Source: Nocardia farcinica | GTDB taxonomy: Bacteria; Actinomycetota; Actinomycetes; Mycobacteriales; Mycobacteriaceae | Direction: 5' to 3' | DNA length: 64,000 bases | Assembly: GCF_001182745.1 (NCBI RefSeq) | Contig: NZ_LN868939.1 | Coordinates: 1,798,001 to 1,862,000, forward strand | In this document: piece after piece, positions 55,375-64,000 of the stretch | Layout of the letters: each line of letters begins with the position of its first letter | Numbering within the stretch: position 1 is the stretch's first letter | Notes under the pieces: model-generated | Database searches by the model: none | Seen by the model: the letters and a program-made list of their open reading frames with translations, nothing else | Told to the model about the DNA's origin: nothing | Made by a program: the position numbers and the translations under genes

Positions 55375-56930
55375 ACAACTTTCAGTTCGGCGGGCGCGGT
55401 GGTCGGCTCCGGGGCGGTGTTCTTGTCGGGGGTGGTGCTGGTCGCGTAGGCCGACACGTCGAATTTCCTTGTCAGACTACGGAACCGGAAGGTGAAATCG
55501 GGCCACAACGTGGTGTTGTTGCCGTGCTTGTCCAGGTACCAGCTGGCGCAGCCGCCGGTGTTCCACACCGACTTGCTCAGCTTGGCCTGCAGTTCGCGGT
55601 TGTATTCGTCCTGCACCTCGCGGCGCACCTCGACGGTGCGCAGGCCGAGGCGGTCGACGGTGGCCAGCGCGTCGGCGATGTAGTTGATCTGCGATTCGAT
55701 CATGTACACCATCGAGGTGTGGCCCAGGCCGACGTTCGGGCCGAGCAGGAAGAACATGTTGGGGAAGTTCGCCACGGCCGAGCCCTTGTAACCCTGCTGG
55801 CCGATGTCGTCGAACACCTCGCTCAGCGTGCGGCCGTCCTTGCCGACGATGGTCTCGTAGGTCGGCGAATCGGTGACGTGGAAGCCGGTGGCCACGATGA
55901 GCGCGTCGATCTCGCGCTCGGTGCCGTCCTTGGTGACGATCGAGTGCGGGCGGATCTCGGCGATGCCGTCGGTGATCAGGTCGACGTTGTCGCGGTCCAG
56001 CGCCGGGTAGTAGTCGTTGGAGATCAGCATGCGCTTGCAGCCGATGCGGTAGTTCGGGGTGGCCTTGCGGCGCAGCTCCGGATCGCTGATCTCGTAGCGC
56101 AGCTTGGCTTTCGAGATCAGCTCGAAGGCCTGCATGAGCGGCGGGAACTTGGCGAGGCCGACCACCTGGGTCTCGCGCGCGGCGTAGATCGCGGCGCGGG
56201 AGAGTCGCTGCACGCCGGGAATGTGCTTGAACGCCAGCCGTTCCGGCAGGGTGTAGGGCCGATCGAAGCGCGGTAGCAGCCACGGCGCGGTGCGCTGATA
56301 GACGTCGAGGTGGCCCACCTGCGGCGCGATGGCGGGCACGATCTGGATCGCCGAGGCGCCGGTGCCGATGATGGCCACCCGCTTGTCGGTGAGGTCGGCG
56401 CTGTGGTTCCAGCGGGCGGAGTGGAAGATCTCGCCGTCGAAGCTGTTGATGCCCTTGATATCGGGCAGCGCGGGCTCGCACAGCGCGCCGACCGCGGAGA
56501 CCACGGTGTCGGCGGTGAAGGCGCCCTGGCTGGTGGCGATCTCCCACTGCGCGGTCTCGGCGTTCCACCGGGCGCCGGTGACGTCGCAGTCGAAGATGTG
56601 CTTGTCGAGCACCTGGTACTTCTCGGCCACCGAGCGGATGTACTGCTGGATCTCGCCCTGGCGGGAGAACGAGCGCGACCAGTCCGGGTTCAGCGCGAAG
56701 GAGTACGAGTACAGGTGCGAGGGCACGTCGCAGGCCGCACCCGGATAGGTGTTGTCCCGCCAGGTGCCGCCGACATCGCTGCCGCGCTCCAGGACCAGGT
56801 AGTCGGTGCGGCCCTGTTGCCTGAGGCGGATGGCCAGGCCCAATCCGGCGAACCCGCTGCCGATGATGATCGTCTTGGCGTGGCGGGTGGGCCGGTCGCC
56901 GACAGCATTGTCTGTAACCTTGCGACTCAT
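55371..56930 (-). CDS. Flavin-containing Baeyer-Villiger-type monooxygenase (EthA/MymA-like)
   Basis: A 519-residue class B flavoprotein monooxygenase. The first FAD motif is IIIGSGFAGLGLAIRL, the BVMO fingerprint appears as FDGEIFHSARWNHS, and the NADPH motif is VAIIGTGASAIQIVPAI. VLERGSDVGGTWRDNTYPGAACDVPSHLYSYSF is the typical second FAD contact region. Such enzymes turn ketones into esters or lactones and, in mycobacteria (EthA, MymA), activate thioamide drugs. ATG 56930 is preceded by TAATCT with a 7-nt spacer. A divergent TetR gene lies 60 bp away. Confidence 0.93.
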   Translation of the reverse strand: MSRKVTDNAVGDRPTRHAKTIIIGSGFAGLGLAIRLRQQGRTDYLVLERGSDVGGTWRDNTYPGAACDVPSHLYSYSFALNPDWSRSFSRQGEIQQYIRSVAEKYQVLDKHIFDCDVTGARWNAETAQWEIATSQGAFTADTVVSAVGALCEPALPDIKGINSFDGEIFHSARWNHSADLTDKRVAIIGTGASAIQIVPAIAPQVGHLDVYQRTAPWLLPRFDRPYTLPERLAFKHIPGVQRLSRAAIYAARETQVVGLAKFPPLMQAFELISKAKLRYEISDPELRRKATPNYRIGCKRMLISNDYYPALDRDNVDLITDGIAEIRPHSIVTKDGTEREIDALIVATGFHVTDSPTYETIVGKDGRTLSEVFDDIGQQGYKGSAVANFPNMFFLLGPNVGLGHTSMVYMIESQINYIADALATVDRLGLRTVEVRREVQDEYNRELQAKLSKSVWNTGGCASWYLDKHGNNTTLWPDFTFRFRSLTRKFDVSAYATSTTPDKNTAPEPTTAPAELKVV

Positions 56931-56937
56931 GTAACCC

Positions 56938-56943
56938 AGATTA
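56938..56943 (-). promoter_or_regulatory. -10 hexamer of a likely leaderless BVMO transcript
   Basis: TAATCT (complement), 7-nt spacer, then the ATG at 56930. Confidence 0.6.
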
Positions 56944-56969
56944 CGGCGCTATTGAGCAGGAGTCAACAG

Positions 56970-56988
56970 TATTGAACGACGTTCAGTA
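56970..56988. promoter_or_regulatory. Palindromic TetR operator between BVMO and tetR
   Basis: TATTGAACG-A-CGTTCAGTA is a 19-bp palindrome with a single arm mismatch; its core TGAACG-A-CGTTCA (56973-56985) is perfect. It sits upstream of the BVMO -10, in the -35 area, and 2 bp before the tetR ATG, so one repressor could control both genes. Confidence 0.7.
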
Positions 56989-56990
56989 AC

Positions 56991-57635
56991 ATGAGTACCG
57001 TGAAGAGCAGCAGCCCCGGCGGAACCGCGAAACGAACCCGGCTCAGCCCCGAGGAGCGCCGCAAGCAGTTGATCGCGCTCGGGGCGCGGATGCTCGGCGA
57101 GCGCGCCATCGAGGACATCTCCGTCAGCGAGATCGCCGCCGAGGCGGGCATCTCCCGCGGCCTGCTGTTCCACTACTTCCCGACCAAACAGGACTTCCAG
57201 CTCGCCATCGTCCGCCACGCCAACGCCGAACTGCTCGAGCGCGTGACCCCCGACCGGACGCTCGGCATCACCGACATGGTGCGTGACTCCATCGAGCGCT
57301 ACGTCGACTACGTCAGCCAGAACCGCACCTCGTACCTGGCCCTGCTGCGCGGACCCACCAGCGTCAACCCCGACCTCGGCCCGCTGGTCGAATCCACCCG
57401 CGACGCCATCGTCCAGCTCATCCTCACCGAGGCCCCGATCGAGGTCGCCGAGGCCGACCGCCCCCGCCTGCTGCTCGGCATGCGCGGCTGGATCGCCTTC
57501 GTCGAGGAGACCACCCTCACCTGGCTGCGCACCGAACCCATTCCCCGCGAACAACTCATCGACCTGCTCGTCGACTCCCTGCTCAACCTCGCCGCAGCCC
57601 TCGAACCACAACTGGCGGCGGCACTGCGCTCCTGA
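56991..57635 (+). CDS. TetR-family regulator divergent from BVMO cluster
   Basis: A 214-residue regulator. The HTH covers about residues 18-66 (RRKQLIALGARMLGERAIEDISVSEIAAEAGISRGLLFHYFPTKQDFQLAIV). The C-terminal domain is of the TetR_C ligand-binding type. The divergent arrangement with a Baeyer-Villiger monooxygenase and a palindrome between them parallels EthR/EthA. Its ligand is probably the cluster substrate or product. ATG 56991 lies only 2 bp after the palindrome, so repressor binding would block its own transcription. Confidence 0.9.
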   Translation: MSTVKSSSPGGTAKRTRLSPEERRKQLIALGARMLGERAIEDISVSEIAAEAGISRGLLFHYFPTKQDFQLAIVRHANAELLERVTPDRTLGITDMVRDSIERYVDYVSQNRTSYLALLRGPTSVNPDLGPLVESTRDAIVQLILTEAPIEVAEADRPRLLLGMRGWIAFVEETTLTWLRTEPIPREQLIDLLVDSLLNLAAALEPQLAAALRS

Positions 57636-57638
57636 CGC

Positions 57639-58199
57639 TCAGTGCAGGTGGGCGGCCAGGTGCGGGACGGCTTCGGCCGGGTGTTCGGCGTCGATCGCGG
57701 CGGCGATTTCGCGGTAGGCCCAACCGGTTTCGGTGCGGTCGAGGGTGCCCACCAGGAAACCGTGCGCAGGATCTTCCAGGACGTAGTGGGCGAATTCGGT
57801 GCCGGTCTCGCCGTTCACCAAGCGGCAGAAGGAGTTTCGTACCTCATCCAGGGTCTGGCCGGTGTAGGAGGTCACCAGGAGCACCACCGTGGTCACCGCG
57901 GGGGCGATGCGGGTGAGGTCGAGGGTGATGATCTCGTTGTCCCCGTCGCCCTCACCGTTGGTGCTGTCGCCGAGCAGGCGCACCGCACCGTCCTGGGAGG
58001 ACAACTGTTCGTGGTACACCACATCCGCCAGCGCGTCCCCCGCGAACAGCAACGCCGCGGCGTTGAGATCGATCTCGCGTCGCCCGCGCAACCAGCGGCT
58101 CCGGTCGGCCGGATCCCACCCCAGCCCCATCGTCACGAACGACAACCCCGTCTCGGACACCCGCACCCTCTCGCCGAACCACGCGACGCCGGTGGGCAT
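57639..58199 (-). CDS. TerD-family (tellurium/stress) protein
   Basis: A 186-residue TerD-domain protein. FVTMGLGWDPADRSRWLRGRREIDLNAAALLFAGD and DSTNGEGDGDNEIITLDLTRIAP are the Ca-binding TerD motifs, followed by VVLLVTSYTGQTLDEVRNSFCRLVN and GWAYREIAAAI. ATG 58199 is chosen: it gives the usual TerD length, and the roughly 75 in-frame codons upstream (to a TTG at 58424) have low third-position GC and low-complexity sequence. No other ter genes are present. TerD proteins are linked to tellurite, phage and redox stress; the role here is unknown. Confidence 0.85.
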   Translation of the reverse strand: MPTGVAWFGERVRVSETGLSFVTMGLGWDPADRSRWLRGRREIDLNAAALLFAGDALADVVYHEQLSSQDGAVRLLGDSTNGEGDGDNEIITLDLTRIAPAVTTVVLLVTSYTGQTLDEVRNSFCRLVNGETGTEFAHYVLEDPAHGFLVGTLDRTETGWAYREIAAAIDAEHPAEAVPHLAAHLH

Positions 58200-58450
58200 C
58201 GCGCCACCCACGCTATACCGGTCCAGGGGCAGCCGTCCGGCTTCGTCCACAGGTCGACCACCGTCGGTCTTCCGTAGCCTCAGGGGTTCAGCTCTGCTGC
58301 GGTGCCTGTCCCCGGCGGAAGCGCGACTGCTCGAGCTTCGCGCGTCGAATGGTTGCGCGCTGAACCGCGCCTCATCCGCCATCACGCGCACGAGGATTCC
58401 GGCCCCCGCGGTCTCGATCTCCAACCTGCCCGAGGACCCCGCCGACGGCG
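58200..58450. other. Intergenic region between terD and kgd terminator
   Basis: About 250 bp with mixed codon composition in every frame. Apart from a TATAGC element just upstream of the chosen terD ATG and an extended terD frame that I doubt, I see no gene or RNA. Confidence 0.5.
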
Positions 58451-58484
58451 CGGGGCCGGGCAGCGTGCGTGCTGCCCGGCCCCG
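58451..58484 (-). terminator. Strong hairpin terminator of kgd
   Basis: CGGGGCCGGGCAGC (58451-58464) and its perfect complement GCTGCCCGGCCCCG (58471-58484) form a 14-bp GC stem with a GTGCGT loop, 18 nt beyond the kgd stop. Confidence 0.85.
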
Positions 58485-58502
58485 GCGCGTCGCGATGCGG
58501 AA

Positions 58503-62360
<3,858 letters not shown>

Positions 62361-62580
62361 AGCAGGTGTTCGCCTCATTTCGTTCTTCGCGCTGCGACGT
62401 TTGTGACGTGCCCGGCACGGGGATCGGCGGATGCGCGCCGATGCGCCCTCTGTCGAGGATATGCCCAGCAGCAAATCGGCGGTGTCACCACCACCCGCCG
62501 GAAACCGAACCCGTGTGTGTTCGACCCGTCCGGCATCGACCTTATTCCCTCCGCGCCGCGGTGTGTCGTCCGCCTCACCC

Positions 62581-64000
62581 TTACGCGGACGGCTCGCCGA
62601 CCACCGTCGCGGACCCGGCCGACCACAGTCGCGCGTAGGTTCCGCCACCGGCCAGCAACTGCTCGTGGGTGCCGTGCTCGACGATGCGGCCACGCTCCAC
62701 CACGGCGATGGCGTCGGCGCGGGCGGCGGTGGCCAACCGGTGCGCGACCACCACCGTGGTGCGGCCCCGCGCCACCGACGCGCTCGCCACCAGCACCGAC
62801 GCCTCGGTCTCCGGATCCAGCGTGGCGGTGGCCTCGTCGAGCAGCAGCAGATCCGGGCGCACCAACTCGGCCCTGGCCAGCGCGATGAGCTGACGTTGCC
62901 CGGCCGACAGGCCGCGCCCGCGTTCGCCCACCGGCTGCCGCAGCCCCTGCGGCAGCGACTCGATCATCTCGGTCGCGCCGACCGCCGCGACCGCCGCCGC
63001 GATCTCGTCCGCGCTCGCGGACGGTTTCCCGAATGCGATGTTGCTCGCCACGTCGCCGGTGAACAGGTGAGCTTCCTGCGGCACGATGCTCAGCCGGGCG
63101 CGGTAGTCGCGCAGCCGGTAGTCGCGCAGGTCCACCCCGTCCACCGCGATACGCCCACCGCCGGGGTCGCGCGGCAGGTCGTAGAGGCGGGCCAGCAGCT
63201 TGACGATGGTGGACTTGCCCGCGCCGGTCGGGCCCACCAGGGCGAGCGTGGAACCGGGCGGGATGTCGAGCGCGACGTCGTCGAGCGCCGGGGTGTCGGT
63301 GCCCGGATAGCGGAACCGCACGTGATCGACCGCGACCTGACCGCGCAGGCCGTCGCTGATCGGGACGGCGTCGGGCGGGTCGGCGGCGATCGACGACGGG
63401 GTCCGCAGCAGGTCGCCGATGCGGCGCAAACCGACCCGGGCCTGCTGGTAGCCGTCGAAGACCTGGGAGAGCTGGGTGATCGGGCCGAACAGCAGTTCGA
63501 GGTAGAGCACGAACGCCACCAGCGTGCCCGCCGTCGTCGCGCCGGTGGCCACCTCGCGGGCGCCGACGAACACCACCGCGGCCAGCGCCAGATCCGCCCA
63601 GGCCACCACGAACGCGAAGTACAGCGCGATCGCCCGCTGCGCCCGCATCCGGGAGTTGCGGTAGCGCCGGGAGTACTCGGCGAAGCGGCGGGCCGCGACC
63701 GGCTCGTGCCGGTTGGCCTGCACGGCTCGCAGACCGGTGACGTTCTCCTGGAAGTCGGCGTTCACCGCGGACACGTGCTCGCGCGAGATCGAGTACGCGG
63801 TGGAGGAGACCCGGCGGAACAGCACCGTCGCCAGGATCAGCGGCGGCACGGCGGCCAGCACCACCAGCGCCAGCGAGAAGTCGATCACCAGCAGCGCCAC
63901 CGCGATGCCGACCACCGTCAGCAGCCCGATCAGGGTGGTGGCGACACCGGTCTGCAGGAAGCTCGACAGCGCGTCGACGTCGGTGGTCATCCTGGTCATG
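62581..64000 (-). CDS. ABC multidrug-type exporter, permease-ATPase half-transporter, N-terminus cut by window
   Basis: About 473 C-terminal residues of a fused half-transporter; the 5' end is beyond 64000. The membrane part contains helices around [35 protein letters not shown] and [19 protein letters not shown]. The ATPase domain has Walker [11 protein letters not shown], signature [17 protein letters not shown], Walker [13 protein letters not shown] and the H-loop VAHRL. It resembles mycobacterial heterodimeric exporters such as Rv1272c/Rv1273c. The stop lies 221 bp from the kgd start; the gap holds the kgd leader and no other gene. Confidence 0.9.
   Translation of the reverse strand, partial: MTRMTTDVDALSSFLQTGVATTLIGLLTVVGIAVALLVIDFSLALVVLAAVPPLILATVLFRRVSSTAYSISREHVSAVNADFQENVTGLRAVQANRHEPVAARRFAEYSRRYRNSRMRAQRAIALYFAFVVAWADLALAAVVFVGAREVATGATTAGTLVAFVLYLELLFGPITQLSQVFDGYQQARVGLRRIGDLLRTPSSIAADPPDAVPISDGLRGQVAVDHVRFRYPGTDTPALDDVALDIPPGSTLALVGPTGAGKSTIVKLLARLYDLPRDPGGGRIAVDGVDLRDYRLRDYRARLSIVPQEAHLFTGDVASNIAFGKPSASADEIAAAVAAVGATEMIESLPQGLRQPVGERGRGLSAGQRQLIALARAELVRPDLLLLDEATATLDPETEASVLVASASVARGRTTVVVAHRLATAARADAIAVVERGRIVEHGTHEQLLAGGGTYARLWSAGSATVVGEPSA

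Noticed and set aside
58200..58424. N-terminal extension of TerD from a TTG at 58424
   Set aside because: Low-complexity sequence, poor codon bias, and the ATG at 58199 gives standard family length.

Overview
This window is high-GC (about 70 percent by eye) actinobacterial chromosome of the mycolic-acid group, most likely Nocardia. The evidence is near-continuous recognisable homology and order with the Mycobacterium tuberculosis Rv1173-Rv1248 region (fbiC, fdxA, dapC-like, pruA, fadD36, dapD, dapE, LOG, fadD6, folP2, gpgS, then the sigE/glg block, mrp, corA, lpqZ, kgd), mixed with Nocardia-type accessory genes. These assignments are from memory of families and gene order; no search was run. 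I saw no tRNA, rRNA, CRISPR array, insertion sequence or prophage.

Layout. 1-1.3 kb: two coupled PH-domain membrane proteins (one cut by the window edge). 1.5-5.7 kb: F420 biosynthesis (fbiC), a 7Fe ferredoxin and a DapC-type aminotransferase. 5.7-11.4 kb: a small hypothetical, pruA, then an accessory island with two DUF2236 oxygenase paralogues, a TetR regulator and a secreted beta-lactamase-fold protein. 11.5-20.2 kb: fadD36, divergent dapD/dapE, two overlapping LOG-family genes, fadD6, folP2 and gpgS. 20.2-20.4 kb: a 77-bp tandem repeat between convergent stop codons. 20.4-23.3 kb: orphan xdhC, a membrane protein and an HTH protein of unknown role. 23.4-33 kb: tatB, htrA, rseA, sigE, an O-methyltransferase, two tiny paralogous membrane proteins, glgC/glgM, rlmA-like, DUF3117, tag and a DivIVA-domain gene. 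Compared with M. tuberculosis as I recall it, this block is inverted. 33-42.8 kb: mrp, two tandem lytic transglycosylases, DUF1003, CBS/MgtE-N, CitE-like, stress protein, SUFU, corA and PHP genes. 42.8-49.8 kb: small membrane protein, FAD oxidoreductase, malic enzyme, lpqZ, and PadR with an MFS pump. 49.8-51.6 kb: a sulfite-oxidase-like gene split in two by a frameshift. 51.7-57.6 kb: a BVMO-SDR-esterase-FadD cluster with a divergent TetR. 57.6-64 kb: TerD, kgd and a truncated ABC exporter.

How the genes work together. Housekeeping modules dominate: meso-DAP synthesis (dapC/D/E), envelope stress (sigE-rseA-htrA-tatB), maltose-1-phosphate/glycogen (glgC-glgM) and methylglucose lipopolysaccharide initiation (gpgS). 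About twenty starts are preceded 5-8 nt upstream by a TANNNT-like -10 hexamer, which implies widespread leaderless transcripts. The most interesting accessory features are the BVMO cluster, which combines mymA-like enzymes with ethA/ethR-like control and a clear palindromic operator; the pair of small membrane proteins sharing a GPCEPFC tail; the split molybdoenzyme; a PadR gene that reads 206 nt into its neighbour; and the 77-bp hairpin repeat.
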